This document shows positions 1-16,564 of a stretch of DNA of 45,000 bases, piece after piece. This DNA comes from Leptospira alexanderi serovar Manhao 3 str. L 60. GTDB taxonomy: Bacteria > Spirochaetota > Leptospiria > Leptospirales > Leptospiraceae. Location of the stretch: contig NZ_AHMT02000005.1 of assembly GCF_000243815.2 (NCBI RefSeq), forward strand, positions 150,001-195,000, written 5' to 3'. Positions within the stretch are counted from its first letter, which is position 1, and every line of letters begins with the position of its first letter. A program made the position numbers and the translations under genes. The notes beneath the pieces are model-generated. The model was not told the origin of the DNA, made no database searches, and saw only the letters and a list, made by a program, of their open reading frames with translations.

Positions 1-96
1 TGCTTTTGGAATAACCTTTTCGTTGTTAAATTCCTATAGAGTTCCACGCACCTTTGGGGAGTTTTAGAAAGGAGATTTCTTTAGGTGCAATTCAAG

Positions 97-435
97 TTAC
101 TTAAGGGCTTCTTGAAGAGAATTATGGATCAAAACGAAATCCGTTAATCCTACAATATCCATTACCTTTCTGAAATGTTCATTCAGACCTGCGAATTCAA
201 CCTTCTTTTTTGTCTCGGAAGCTTTTGTAATCAAGCTGATGAGGGTCGCAATCCCGGCCGAATTGATGTAAGAAGTCCCCTGAAAGTTTAGAATCACACG
301 ATCTCGTTTTTCTTGAGGGATAGATTCGTATTTTTCTAGAATTTCCTCATCCGCTTCCGATGTAATTTCCCCTTCGATATGGATGATCGGAACGGAGACG
401 GCAAGATCTACAGAAACTTTGAAGTCGTCGGGCAT
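97..435 (-). CDS. STAS-domain anti-sigma factor antagonist
   Basis: A 112-residue single-domain protein that fits the SpoIIAA/RsbV-type STAS fold. The centre carries the sequence NSAGIATLISL, where the serine of the S-A/S-G motif is the usual phosphorylation site that switches binding to an anti-sigma kinase. The family normally acts in the cytoplasm in partner-switching regulation. No kinase or phosphatase partner lies next to it. The start is an ATG with no clear Shine-Dalgarno sequence. A second STAS protein sits at 30582-30986. The family call is firm; the partner and regulated process are unknown. Confidence 0.85.
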   Translation of the reverse strand: MPDDFKVSVDLAVSVPIIHIEGEITSEADEEILEKYESIPQEKRDRVILNFQGTSYINSAGIATLISLITKASETKKKVEFAGLNEHFRKVMDIVGLTDFVLIHNSLQEALK

Positions 436-486
436 AAAGAAATTTTACAACTTAAAAATCGCTAAATTCTATGAAAGTCAATCGAA

Positions 487-702
487 TTACGCATAATTTC
501 CGAGTTCGGTCGGAGACAATTGGTCAAATTGTCTTCCACATTTTTTGCAATAAAATTTAACAGCCTTCGGTTTGCATGAAATTCCGAAGAGAATCAAAAA
601 GATACCGAATTTGGAATATATTTTCTCTTCTCGACTATTGGGAGAAGTTCTGCTGACTCCGCAGTCTTCGCCACAGGGAGGAAGTGGGTTGTTTAAATTC
701 AC
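487..702 (-). CDS. Small cysteine-rich hypothetical protein
   Basis: An open frame of 71 codons starting with GTG. It has a CxxxC pair near the N-terminus (CGEDC) and a CxxC pair near the C-terminus (YCKKCGRQF), an arrangement that could bind one zinc ion. A short hydrophobic stretch (FGIFLILFGI) lies between them. No ribosome binding site is evident and I do not recognise a family. It lies between the STAS gene and the cytochrome c gene on the same strand. It may be a real small zinc-ribbon protein or a chance frame. Confidence 0.45.
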   Translation of the reverse strand: MNLNNPLPPCGEDCGVSRTSPNSREEKIYSKFGIFLILFGISCKPKAVKFYCKKCGRQFDQLSPTELGNYA

Positions 703-752
703 AAGAATAATGTAGCTTAGGGGTCAAAAAACGCCAATCGAAAAAGTAGAAA

Positions 753-782
753 TGGATCGGAAAACTTTTGTTTTCCGATCCG
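753..782 (-). terminator. Hairpin terminator after the cytochrome c gene
   Basis: A perfect 12-bp stem, GGATCGGAAAAC / GTTTTCCGATCC, with a TTTT loop lies just downstream of the cytochrome stop codon. On the minus strand it is followed by a weak T-rich stretch (ATTTCTACTTTTT). Confidence 0.6.
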
Positions 783-792
783 AGAGAAAATC

Positions 793-1230
<438 letters not shown>

Positions 1231-1231
1231 A

Positions 1232-1268
<37 letters not shown>

Positions 1269-1289
1269 GATTTTTTTGTCAGACAAATG

Positions 1290-1679
1290 TCATGGGATTG
1301 ATTTTTCTCGGGATTTCGGGGATGAAACGAGGCCAAAGATGAATCCGATTCCGGGCTCATCTCTTTGGAATTGAACGGGAAGGTCGATTTTTACCGATTC
1401 GGTTACGGGAACATCGGAAACTTCTCCTTCTAAAATTCCCATCGCCTTGATTCCTTCTTCCAACTCTACAACCGCCAAAACATAAGGTGCTCTTTGGGTG
1501 AGATGCCCGAAACCTACGTGAACTACTGTATAAGTGTAAATCTTACCTTTACCTGAAAATCGAATTTCGGATATTTTAGAATTTCCGCATTGAGAACAAG
1601 CGATCAAAGATTCCGTCGTTTGGAAACCGCAGGAATCGCATTTTTTTCCTTTCAAGATTTTTAATATAGTTTCAGACAT
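1290..1679 (-). CDS. DUF35 zinc-ribbon/OB-fold acyl-CoA-associated protein
   Basis: A 129-residue protein with two CxxC knuckles (CDSCGF and CSQCGN, about residues 14-31) forming a rubredoxin-like zinc ribbon. An OB-fold segment follows with the typical Y-x-x-V-H-V-G-F and PYVLAVVELEEG sequences. This is the DUF35_N plus DUF35 OB architecture (ChsH2/Zn-ribbon OB family). Members usually pair with thiolases or enoyl-CoA hydratase-like proteins and help channel acyl-CoA. No thiolase is next to it here, so its substrate cannot be inferred. Confidence 0.85.
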   Translation of the reverse strand: MSETILKILKGKKCDSCGFQTTESLIACSQCGNSKISEIRFSGKGKIYTYTVVHVGFGHLTQRAPYVLAVVELEEGIKAMGILEGEVSDVPVTESVKIDLPVQFQRDEPGIGFIFGLVSSPKSREKSIP

Positions 1680-1730
1680 ATTTAAACTCTTTCCGAATCG
1701 CGCATCGATTGCCTAACCTGAGTGTGTCGA

Positions 1731-2015
1731 TCACGAAAGCCCTTTGAATTTTGTTTCCCAAGTTCCGATGACCGTTCGCTTTTGCATTGGGATTTTATCG
1801 TTAGATAAATTAGTATATTTTAATGTGTTAATTTGAAAAAGCTCGTCGAATGTATCGATTAAAATCTTCCGTAATCCGTCGAACCATTTTCTGATTAAAA
1901 GCGGAATTTTTTTGCGCTCATTCGTTTTTAAATAGTCTTCGACATTCCAATCTTTACATATCTCCATATTCCGCAAATCTAAACAAGCTTTCAATTTAAT
2001 CCATACTTTTTTCAT
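1731..2015 (-). CDS. Short hypothetical protein overlapping the DUF2400 gene
   Basis: The frame is open from an ATG at 2015 (MKKVWIKLKACLDL) for about 94 residues. The longer frame, back to 2066, would overlap the upstream DUF2400 gene by 71 bases, while the ATG chosen overlaps by 20. The protein is basic and helix-prone, with WNVEDYLKTNERKKIPLL in the middle, and has no recognisable domain. No Shine-Dalgarno sequence is seen. It may be a small gene translationally coupled to the DUF2400 gene or a decayed remnant. Confidence 0.35.
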   Translation of the reverse strand: MKKVWIKLKACLDLRNMEICKDWNVEDYLKTNERKKIPLLIRKWFDGLRKILIDTFDELFQINTLKYTNLSNDKIPMQKRTVIGTWETKFKGLS

Positions 2016-2906
2016 AGACTTTGCAGATCGTATTGATTCTACAGGTTTCGCAGAGTTCCTTATCATACATTGATTTACATTTTTTCAGGATTCCCAATCG
2101 ACTGAGGGCAAAGTCACCTTTGACTGGATCGTCCGGAAAAATTTCCCGGAAAAAATTTGTGATTTCTTCGGCTTTTTTCCAATCCGGTGTTTGACGGGAA
2201 CCTATCTGCAAAACGCTTGCAATTCTTTGAATGTGAATATCCAAAGGAAATTGTAATTCCGAAGGAGAGATTGTGGTATAAATTCCGAAATCCGGATATT
2301 CTTTTCGAACCATCCATCGAAGATACATGGAATATCTTTTTAGGGAGGTCGTTCGAACTCCTTGTCCGATTAAAAATTTATATCCGTAACTTTCCGTTTG
2401 TTTTTCATTGATCTTTCTGGATTCCTCTAAAAACCGAAGTTGAAAAGCAAGAATTCTTCGTCTTAAAGTTCCTCCCTCCGTAAACGATTTTTGATCTTTT
2501 GTAGAGAGTTTGAATTCTCCTTCTTTGGGCATGGAAAAGAGTGATTCAAGTCTATGATCTTTTGTTTTTTGGAGTTTGTTTTGAATCGTTTGTAAAAAAA
2601 GATATATATCGGCTGGTTTTTGAAAACGATAGGATTTGAGTTCATTTTGGATGTATTTGAGATCTTCTTTTAAAAGAAATTGATATGGAGAGTTTCCGCA
2701 AAGTGTAAAAAGTTTTTTGAGATGTTCCTTGATTGAGGTCACGTTTCCGTAGGAAAATAAAGCGGAAATGAATCCGGAAACTTCTCGGTCTTGAAGATTC
2801 GAGTAAGAATGGGGAAACTCTATCGGATCCGACTTGAGATACTGGGGTGTTTGGTATTCTAAGAAAATTTTTTTCAGAACCTGTTTGATTCTTTGAGAAG
2901 GGTGTT

Positions 2907-2910
<4 letters not shown>
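1996..2910 (-). CDS. DUF2400 / TIGR02757 family protein
   Basis: A 304-residue protein matching the uncharacterised TIGR02757 (DUF2400) family in length and in segments such as FISALFSYGNV near the N-terminus and FPLDIHIQRIASVLQI in the C-terminal half. The C-terminus carries four cysteines (278, 287, 290, 296) spaced C-x8-C-x2-C-x5-C. This resembles the C-x6-C-x2-C-x5-C iron-sulphur loop of endonuclease III-type HhH-GPD glycosylases. Its stop codon region overlaps the start of HMG-CoA lyase's neighbour by only a few bases: the ATG at 2910 overlaps the end of the lyase gene (2907), an ATGA-type coupling. The function is unknown. Confidence 0.85.
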
Positions 2911-3803
<893 letters not shown>

Positions 3804-3893
3804 TTTCCTATCATCCGATCCTTGTATGGAAAGTCGGCAAGCTAAATATCCTGATTCTTTGCCTATTATCAAAGTTTGTTCCGAAACCGTCAT

Positions 3894-4301
3894 TTGTCTA
3901 AAACCTATCTCGAAAATATTTGAGAAGGATCGGAATCGTCGTTTTAAATAAAGATAAAGTATTTTTGAGATAGGTTTTAGTAAGACTTAGAATTTCTTTT
4001 ACTTAAACTATAAATTATATAATCGCACATATGAGCCCGCTTAGGTGACTAAATGAATGAGCAATGGAATCTGTTTTGCGATTGAATAGTCGGATCTGAA
4101 AGATGATGGCAAAGGGCATCTGCGTTTCTAAAATTCTATCGAGGGCTTCGCAATTCCTGAAATCTTCCGTGACACGTTTGTTAGAGATCGGGTGGATCCA
4201 TGAGCGTCAGTTCGAAGAATCCATAAAATTTCATTCTTAAAAATGGCGATGACAAGTTTGATAGGAATGTCATTATAACCTCTTGTTTGAATGCTTCTTT
4301 C
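3894..4301. other. Intergenic region without a recognised gene
   Basis: About 400 bases between HMG-CoA lyase and the terminator of the lipoprotein gene. Only short frames are present; the longest on the minus strand, 62 codons at 4128-4316, has no recognisable motif and runs into the terminator. Confidence 0.5.
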
Positions 4302-4344
4302 AAAAAGAAAAAACATCGGGCCGAGATAGACCCCGAGCCCGATG
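4302..4344 (-). terminator. Rho-independent terminator of the CARDB lipoprotein gene
   Basis: On the minus strand the stem CATCGGGC / GCCCGATG is perfect over 8 bp and is followed directly by TTTTTTCTTTTTG. It lies 30 bases past the lipoprotein stop codon. Confidence 0.85.
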
Positions 4345-4368
4345 ACAGGATTTCAAATCAAATTTTCT

Positions 4369-5832
<1,464 letters not shown>

Positions 5833-5838
5833 TGTCAT

Positions 5839-6269
5839 CTCCTCAAAAATTCACAAATAGATGAACATTTCTTTTTGACTTTTAAATCAGAGAAAAGAGG
5901 CCAAGTTATAACTTAATGCAAAAACTGAGAGAAAATGAATCTAAATCTTGAAATTTTTTTCCTAAAAGGATCATTCCAAGGAAATACTACACATTCAAAA
6001 GAAACTTTTATGTTCAAAATCTCCTTTTTCAACGTAGAAAATTAAAATTTCCGTCATTCGAAGAACAAACATTGGCGCAAAGTATTTTGTAACTGTATTA
6101 AAAGCTTATCAATTATCAATGCGGAACTCTTAAGCTTCTATAAGAGGGTAACGTCGGCTTTGGCCAAGTCTCTTCCGTTTAAAAGCGAAATTTTTGGAGT
6201 TCTATTCTGTAGGAATCAGTAATAGAAATTTAACAACGATAAAATCCGTTGTTCGAAATTCCGTAAAAT
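5839..6269. other. AT-rich intergenic region, no gene seen
   Basis: About 430 bases upstream of the lipoprotein gene, presumably including its promoter. No frame of convincing length or composition is seen on either strand. Confidence 0.5.
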
Positions 6270-6456
6270 AACGTGAGCAGGGTCGTAAGAAATTCACGAT
6301 TTATTTTTTTTGTAGGAAGTTTGAATTTGAACTTTGTAAATCTATTCTTAAAATGTGGGAACTATAGCAAATCGCGATTTTACGAATAAATTCTAAAAGT
6401 AGGGACTCCTACTTTTAGAAAATTCTTTCTCATTTGCTTACGACCCTGCTCACGTT
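6270..6456. repeat. MITE-like inverted-repeat element, family A copy 1
   Basis: A 187-bp non-coding element bounded by AACGTGAGCAGGGTCGTAAG on the left and its reverse complement on the right (CTTACGACCCTGCTCACGTT). The interior holds a palindromic core, AAAAGTAGGGACTCCTACTTTT. Related copies are at 17371-17471 (truncated) and 20823-21006. Confidence 0.8.
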
Positions 6457-6739
6457 AAAATAAATTTTTACCAAAAGGAGACGGAATCTATAAAAACTAC
6501 TGCGTTTTATTACGAACTTGCTGAAGCTGATCTTTTTTCAGGTTTTGAGGGGGCGCTTAAGATATAAAAAACCCGAAAAGATTACCCTAAAACCTTTTAA
6601 ATGGACTGTCGAGCGTACTTTTGCTTGGTTTAATGCTTTTAGGGGAATAAAAACTTGTTGGGAATTCAAACTCGAAAGTTATACTCCATTATTTCAAATC
6701 GCAGTTGCTATCATCTTAATTAGAATGTGCACTTAATAG
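6457..6739 (+). pseudogene. Transposase C-terminal remnant (IS5/IS4-like DDE)
   Basis: A frame of 72 codons (6518-6736) contains KWTVERTFAWFNAFRGIKTCWE, cut here to the key part WTVERTFAWFNAFRG. This is the typical C-terminal motif of IS5/IS1182-type DDE transposases, with the catalytic Glu in VERT. The rest of the transposase is missing, so this is a decayed insertion sequence end. The sequence just upstream, CTACTGCGTTTTATTACGAA, recurs in inverse orientation at about 22282-22300, which suggests another fragment of the same element there. Confidence 0.7.
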
Positions 6740-6876
6740 GTTTTGGGCACGCTCTAACAAGAAATCCTGAATCGAGATCGGATTTCGATTCGACTGGCAA
6801 TTTTCTTTTTAGCATTTCGTTTGTCGGAACAATTTAAACCGACGTTGTTACAATATTGACAAGTGGAAATTCTCAA

Positions 6877-7983
6877 ATGGCCGAGTTACTCAAAGATCTA
6901 TATTCACAAAACGTGTTGGAGAAAATCGCGGATTCTTTTTCGAAAGAAATTCCTTTTGTTGCTTCGGAAGAATGGATCAAACGATTCAAACAAAAGGATT
7001 GGAAACAGCTCGAACTCAAACAAAGAATCCGAAGGATCGCGGAAACTTTGGCGGAAGACCTATCGAAACCGTTTCCGAAAACCTTAAAACCTTTGCTCAA
7101 AATTACGGATTCTCTTCAAAAGAAGTTCGAAGGGAAGGAAGTTTTTCTCACGATTTTCTTAGGGGATACCGTTGAACTTCTCGGGATCGATTACCCGAAC
7201 GAATCCATGATCGCCTTTGAAAGAATCACGCAATTGATTTCTTGCGAGTTTTCGATCCGTTCTTTTTTAATCCGACATTCCGAACTTACTTGGAATCAGA
7301 TGTTGGATTGGTCTTTACATGAAAGCGCCGATGTGCGGCGTTTGGCTTCCGAAGGGAGCAGGCCCAGACTTCCTTGGGGAATGGGAATTCCCGGTTTAAA
7401 GCAGGAACCGCAGAAAACCCTTCCGATCCTGGAAAATCTAAAAGACGACGTCGACGAAGTCGTTCGCAGAAGCGTTGCAAACCATTTGAACGATATTTCC
7501 AAAGATCATCCCGGATTGGTGCTCAATATCGCGGAAAAATGGGCAGGTTTTTCGAACGAAAGGGACGCTCTTTTAAAACACGCGTTACGCGGTCTTTTGA
7601 AAGAAGGAAATTCCCAAGCGATGAAAATTTTCGGTTTCGGTTCCAAGGTAAATGCAAAAATTCTAGATTTAAAACCGAAGTTTCAAACCGTAAGAATCGG
7701 AGGGGATCTTTTTTTCGGATTTAAAGTTCGATCTTTGGATACGAAACCGAGCCGTCTCAGAATCGAATATAAGATTCATTATGCAAAGGAATCCGGTAAA
7801 ACTTCGAGAAAGGTGTTTCAAATCGAAGAAAGAACGTTTCAACCGAAAGAATCGGTTTCGTACGATAAGAAACAATCCTTTAAGCAGATGACGACCAGGA
7901 TTCACGTTCCGGGTAAACATACGTTGGAAATTCATATCAACGGAATTTTAAAATCGAAATTCGATTTTAAAGTCGTCCGCTGA
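6877..7983 (+). CDS. DNA alkylation repair protein (HEAT-repeat, COG4335-like)
   Basis: A protein of about 368 residues made of helical HEAT-like repeats, resembling the AlkD/COG4335 family of DNA alkylation repair enzymes. Visible features are the repeat DWSLHESADVRRLASEGSRP followed by RLPWGMGIPGL and a second repeat, DDVDEVVRRSVANHLNDISKDHP. In this family these build a DNA-cradling superhelix. The C-terminal 110 residues form a beta-rich extension (VRIGGDLFFGFKVRS ... IHVPGKHTLEIHING) that is typical of the longer COG4335 type. ATG at 6877 is chosen over an in-frame TTG at 6856. It stands alone, flanked by repeat-rich DNA. Confidence 0.82.
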   Translation: MAELLKDLYSQNVLEKIADSFSKEIPFVASEEWIKRFKQKDWKQLELKQRIRRIAETLAEDLSKPFPKTLKPLLKITDSLQKKFEGKEVFLTIFLGDTVELLGIDYPNESMIAFERITQLISCEFSIRSFLIRHSELTWNQMLDWSLHESADVRRLASEGSRPRLPWGMGIPGLKQEPQKTLPILENLKDDVDEVVRRSVANHLNDISKDHPGLVLNIAEKWAGFSNERDALLKHALRGLLKEGNSQAMKIFGFGSKVNAKILDLKPKFQTVRIGGDLFFGFKVRSLDTKPSRLRIEYKIHYAKESGKTSRKVFQIEERTFQPKESVSYDKKQSFKQMTTRIHVPGKHTLEIHINGILKSKFDFKVVR

Positions 7984-8323
7984 GGCGGATGGAGTTGTTA
8001 GAGTCGTTCGGAAATTTTTTAAATGTAGGAACTCCTACAGAAAAAATTTTTCGGATCAGCAATCGTTCGAATATGCGACGTAATTTGTAGGAACTCATAC
8101 AAAACGATTCGGATTCGATACTCAATTAGAACGACTTGTAGGAACTCCCATATTTTTTTGAAACATAGGATTGTTTCCGTGCGTTAGGGATGTGGAGCGT
8201 GCGAACGCCCGATCTTTGTCGGATTAAATCCGATCGAACGCAAAAATTCGTAAATGTTCATCGAACTTCGGAGCTTGTGCGGGAACTCTCCCATTTTTTG
8301 AAAAATTCGTTTCGTTTTTAAGA
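7984..8323. repeat. Intergenic cluster of GTAGGAACTC palindromes
   Basis: The gap holds three variants of a short palindrome: TGTAGGAACTCCTACA near 8025, TGTAGGAACTCATACA near 8087 and TGTAGGAACTCCCATA near 8140. Related cores occur inside the family A elements and at 30182. No gene is seen here. Confidence 0.6.
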
Positions 8324-8725
8324 TTAAGTAAACAATACTCCATAAACGATCACGACAATTCCGCCTAAATTGGCGATAACACCGATTGCTCCTAAAGACT
8401 TTCCTAATATAGGATTTTCTTGAAATTCGTCTTTAATTCCTTGAAGCCAGTTAACCGTGTCCTTAAGCGCCAAGAAAAGGGAAGAAATCGCAAAAAAGGA
8501 CGCGCCGATCGATTCAAGTGTTTCGGATAAATGCGAATATCGAAACGCGGCCACCAATCCCAAAAGCATGGCACCTTGCATCAAGGAACCGATATGCGCC
8601 GCCTGCAAATAACGCGAGGGAAATTCGGTTTTCTTTCTTGCGAGCGCATACGGAAAACCGGTGAGACTTCCGTAAGCCAAATTCAAGACGGCTGCGGTGA
8701 TGAGTATCATTTCGGATAGAATCAT
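8324..8725 (-). CDS. Four-helix integral membrane protein
   Basis: A 133-residue protein with four predicted membrane segments (about residues 3-22, 42-62, 72-90, 108-131). The segment LQAAHIGSLMQGAMLLGLVA resembles the H-x-x-x-x-x-x-G region of styrene-oxide isomerase / hydroxylaminobenzene mutase-type membrane proteins, but the similarity is too short to assign function. An AAGGT ribosome binding site precedes the ATG at 8725. The downstream partner is DNA alkylation repair on the opposite strand; no operon is apparent. Confidence 0.65.
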   Translation of the reverse strand: MILSEMILITAAVLNLAYGSLTGFPYALARKKTEFPSRYLQAAHIGSLMQGAMLLGLVAAFRYSHLSETLESIGASFFAISSLFLALKDTVNWLQGIKDEFQENPILGKSLGAIGVIANLGGIVVIVYGVLFT

Positions 8726-8883
8726 AGTGGACCTTGTTTAACGGAAGAACGTAAATTATGATTCGGATCGTGTCTATCAATAAAACGTAAAATTTGGAAT
8801 TCAGTCTCTTTTCCAAAATACAATTATCAAAAAATAACATTTCACTTTTTGAATATCTTGGCGAGAGGCACGCCAAAAACTAA

Positions 8884-12278
<3,395 letters not shown>

Positions 12279-12316
12279 GACATAGAAGGTTGTTAACTTA
12301 AGGGAGAATATCCCAT

Positions 12317-13472
<1,156 letters not shown>

Positions 13473-13593
13473 AAACGCGAATTTCGGGCGAGTCAAGATT
13501 TCGATTCTTAAAAGGTATTTCCAAAATAGCTGCAAACATTAAATGCGTGTTTGTTTGAAAATACCGGATTAAAGCCGGTATTTGATACGCAAA

Positions 13594-13630
13594 GGCGGTC
13601 TTAAAATTTCAGGATCGCTTTTTTTATTTG
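13594..13630 (+). terminator. Terminator after the DAHP synthase gene
   Basis: The stem GCGGTC / GATCGC (one G-U pair) is followed by seven T residues. A second hairpin with stem AAATACCGG / CCGGTATTT lies just upstream at 13558-13583 but lacks a T tract. Confidence 0.65.
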
Positions 13631-14249
13631 GGCGCGTCTCTCGCCAAAAAATGGAATATTCTTTTTAGATTGTGCTTCAAGTCGTATGCCTTCGGGCTCT
13701 CGCTCGTTCTTTTCGGCCCGCTCACGTGGAGTTTTTCGGTGTCACTATGTTTTGTTAGAGTTCTTACGAGGTGGAAAGAATCTGTGTTTTTAAAGATGAT
13801 TTGTAAAATGTCCGATGATTTTTCAAAAAATTTATAACTTCTATTCTGAATGGATCGTTTGAATACAATTTTATCTTTTTCAGCCACAATGTTAAACGAA
13901 GTGGGATATTTCCTCCGAACATCTTATTGAAAATGAAGTGTGTTTACTAAACATACATAGAACACATCAGTTCTATTTTAAAAAAAGTAAATTGGCGAAT
14001 AAACTGAATACAACGACTCTCTGAACACGATCCATAGGAAAACATTCAGATAGTTTTCTTTCTAAACTATGTTGGGCCAACACTTTCGTATTTGTTATAT
14101 CAAGCTCACGTTAAATAGGATGCAACCTTGTCGTTTTATCATGGCTGCTCATTTCTCTTTTTGAGTATAATGAAATATTTTTTTTCTCAAATTCTTTGAG
14201 AATATTTTAATCACGAATGTTTTAAAAGAAATTAGGAGAAAACATAAAA
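13631..14249. repeat. Gene-free region with a degenerate family B repeat
   Basis: No convincing gene is seen. The stretch around 13990-14117 resembles a decayed copy of the AACGTGAG-ended elements. It has a GGCGAATAAACT...CAACGACTC segment like that in the copies at 31454 and 43299, and ends with CTCACGTTAAAT at about 14105-14116. Confidence 0.45.
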
Positions 14250-15342
14250 GTGATAAAAAGTATAAGTTGCAAGATGATGCTGACCTTTAGCATGATTTTT
14301 ATTTCGTTATTAGGATGTAGTAAACAAAATAATGGTTCAAAGAATGATCGTAGTTTTTGGGCTACTTTGTTGGGAACAACTACGCAACCTACAATGAAAT
14401 CGGTGACGCGAAGCGTTGCTTCGTTAAACGAACCAATCGGTCTTAGATCTGCTCAAGTAGAAAGTGAAAATGATCAAGACTTTGACGTAAAAACGGATTC
14501 AAAAAAAAGAATTCTCATTCCGGCGGTTGAATTTTCCAAGCCCGATAATTTTTCAAAAAAGACCGTACAAAGTATAATTCTTTCGGAATGTACCGGAAGT
14601 TTCGTTGCTAATTTACAACCGGATGAGTTTGTTACGTTCTTGAGAATGCACGATCTTGATTGTATCGATAATTTTGTCTGGGAATACAATCAGTATTCAA
14701 ATTCGATTTATTCTCAAGCGAATATGATTGCCGTAGTGAAGCAATTTAACGATCTTGTTCCTTCTTACGATGGTACGAATGATTTAAAATTTTTGCAATT
14801 GTACAGAACGTTTTGGGCTGGATTCTATTTAAAATACTACTATCCGTCCCTTCCATTTGATCGAAATCAAATCTCACAAGCTTTGATCAATCCGTTGCAG
14901 ACTTTTGGAAATAGCGGCAATTTCTTAGATGGAACCGAAGAAGCCGGAGAAATTTCACATTCCTTTTTTGTAACGGTGAATAACGCAGAAATTGGAGATG
15001 CTCTTTATTCGAGTATTCTCGCGTTTCTCGAAATCACTTTAAGCGATCAGCAGAGATTAACTAGTTATTGGCAGAACAATGCTTTGTTTGCCGTTTTCAA
15101 TTTGATATCTCGTCAGACTCATCCTAGTTTTCCTCAATTTCTAGCGAGTATCGATGTTGTATTGATTGATAGGCTATCGGAATTAGCTTTGAATACGAAT
15201 TTCAACACAGATTCCCAAGTTTGGATCATCAATACTGCGATCTACAGTTTAAATAATATCTATCTTTATCTTCCTATTTGGCAACCGATGATCACTTTGG
15301 CTTTGACCGATGTTCTAAGCACATATCCATATCTTTCGGAAC
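14250..15342 (+). pseudogene. Lipoprotein gene, 5' part, broken by an IS3-family element
   Basis: The first 364 codons of a secreted protein. The leader ends in MIFISLLGCSKQNN with Cys23 as lipidation site. The rest is a helical, aromatic-rich protein of unknown family (for example FLRMHDLDCIDNFVWEYN). It reads straight into the left inverted repeat of the insertion sequence at 15343. The hybrid frame continues to a stop at 15446. The likely 3' part follows the element at 16565-16816. Translation start is a GTG with GGAG about 7-10 bases upstream. It is not expected to make the full protein. Confidence 0.8.
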
Positions 15343-15397
15343 TGAACCTCCCCCGAATGAGTGGACACGGCTGTGCATCAAAAAAGGATAAGAAAGC

Positions 15398-15673
15398 ATG
15401 GCTCGTAAAACACAGTATGATGAAGATTTCAAGAAGAACGCGGTAGAGCTTTTGATAAAAACAAAAAAGTCAATAACTCAGTTGTCGAAAGACTTGGGGG
15501 TCTCGGTAAATACACTGATAAACTGGAAGAAAAAATATCTAACTGATGATGGACCGTTCAAGGAAGCGTTAGAGACTGAAATAATCAGCCTCAAAAAAGA
15601 ATTAGCGGAAGTAACGGAGGAGAGGGAGATATTAAAAAAGTCCGTGGCCATCTTCTTGAAACCTCGGAAATGA
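15398..15673 (+). CDS. IS3-family transposase OrfA
   Basis: A 91-residue DNA-binding subunit. A helix-turn-helix (SITQLSKDLGVSVNTLINWKKKY) spans about residues 25-48, quoted here by its key part LGVSVNTLINWKK. It is followed by a leucine-zipper-like helix (LKKELAEVTEEREILKK). A canonical A-AAA-AAG slippery heptamer is at 15634-15640. A -1 shift there enters the orfB frame, which is open upstream of its ATG, giving the fused OrfAB transposase as in other IS3 elements. Confidence 0.92.
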   Translation: MARKTQYDEDFKKNAVELLIKTKKSITQLSKDLGVSVNTLINWKKKYLTDDGPFKEALETEIISLKKELAEVTEEREILKKSVAIFLKPRK

Positions 15674-16536
15674 AATATTCGTTGATTCAAAAGAAACATT
15701 TATCTTTCCGAATAGAGAATATGTGCAGAATCTTGAATGTATCTAAGAGCGGATATTATGATTGGTTGAATAGATCGGATAGTGAGAGAAGAAAATCGAA
15801 TCAAGAATTAGATATAAAGATCCAACATCTGTTTCATAAGGAGCATGAAGGTCGAGCTGGCTATCTTCGGATTCACCAAGATCTACGAGCAGAAGGACTT
15901 CTTGTATCCAAGAATAGAGTCTACAGAAGAATGCGTGAAATGGGCTTAAAAGCCGATATGAAGCGTTCCTTTCGTCCTACGACCACCGATTCGAAACACA
16001 AACTTCCGTTGGCTCCCAATCTTTTGAATCAAGACTTTCAGTCATCGAACTTAGACAAGATCTGGTTATCGGATATCACATATATTCCTGTTTCTGGAAA
16101 ATGGGTTTATCTATTTGCAATCAAAGATCTATTCAATCGAGAGATCATCGGTTGGGAGTTGGGCTCTACATTGGAAAGCAAACACCTTCTCAAGGCTTTT
16201 GAGAAAGCGTTGATTCGAAGAGAACATCCTAAAAAAGTAATATTTCATTCTGACAGAGGAGTTCAATATGCAAGCGAAGACTTTAGAAAAACATTAAATA
16301 CGAATGAGTTCATTCAGAGCATGAGTCGGAAAGGTAACTGTTATGATAATGCTCCGATGGAATCGTTCTTTAAAACTTTAAAAGTTGAGGAGGTTTACAA
16401 AAGAAAATTCAACACTATAAAAGAAGCTCAATATTTTCTATTTGACTATATCGAAAGATATTACAATAGAAGGAGAAGACACTCGGCTTTAGGCTATCTT
16501 ACACCAGTCGAGTTTAGAGAGAAAATTACTGCATGA
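15670..16536 (+). CDS. IS3-family transposase OrfB (rve integrase core)
   Basis: A 288-residue catalytic subunit. It has an HTH_21-type segment (HEGRAGYLRIHQDLRAEG), then the DDE integrase core: first Asp in WLSDITYIPV, second in HSDRGVQYAS, and Glu in NCYDNAPMESFFKTLK, about 35 residues after the second Asp. The C-terminus RYYNRRRRHSALGYLTPVEF is typical of the family. Its ATG overlaps the orfA stop (ATGA) in the -1 frame. Confidence 0.95.
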   Translation: MKYSLIQKKHLSFRIENMCRILNVSKSGYYDWLNRSDSERRKSNQELDIKIQHLFHKEHEGRAGYLRIHQDLRAEGLLVSKNRVYRRMREMGLKADMKRSFRPTTTDSKHKLPLAPNLLNQDFQSSNLDKIWLSDITYIPVSGKWVYLFAIKDLFNREIIGWELGSTLESKHLLKAFEKALIRREHPKKVIFHSDRGVQYASEDFRKTLNTNEFIQSMSRKGNCYDNAPMESFFKTLKVEEVYKRKFNTIKEAQYFLFDYIERYYNRRRRHSALGYLTPVEFREKITA

Positions 16537-16564
16537 CCATGTCCGTTTTTTCGGGGGAACTCCA

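Larger units (their letters stand above)
15343..16564 (+). mobile_element. IS3-family insertion sequence
   Basis: An element of about 1222 bp. Its imperfect inverted repeats read TGAACCTCCCCCGAATGAG on the left and TGGAGTTCCCCCGAAAAAA inward from the right, with shared CCCCCGAA and GGACA blocks. It carries overlapping orfA and orfB. No exact target duplication is seen at these boundaries; GGAACT occurs at both ends but inside the proposed right repeat. Both frames are intact, so it may still be active. Confidence 0.88.

Noticed and set aside
4128..4316. 62-codon minus-strand frame
   Set aside because: It has no recognisable motif and its start lies inside the A-rich flank of the lipoprotein gene terminator.
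13624..13887. 87-codon minus-strand frame between DAHP synthase and the lipoprotein gene
   Set aside because: No ribosome binding site or family motif, and it runs over the terminator T tract and repeat-like DNA.
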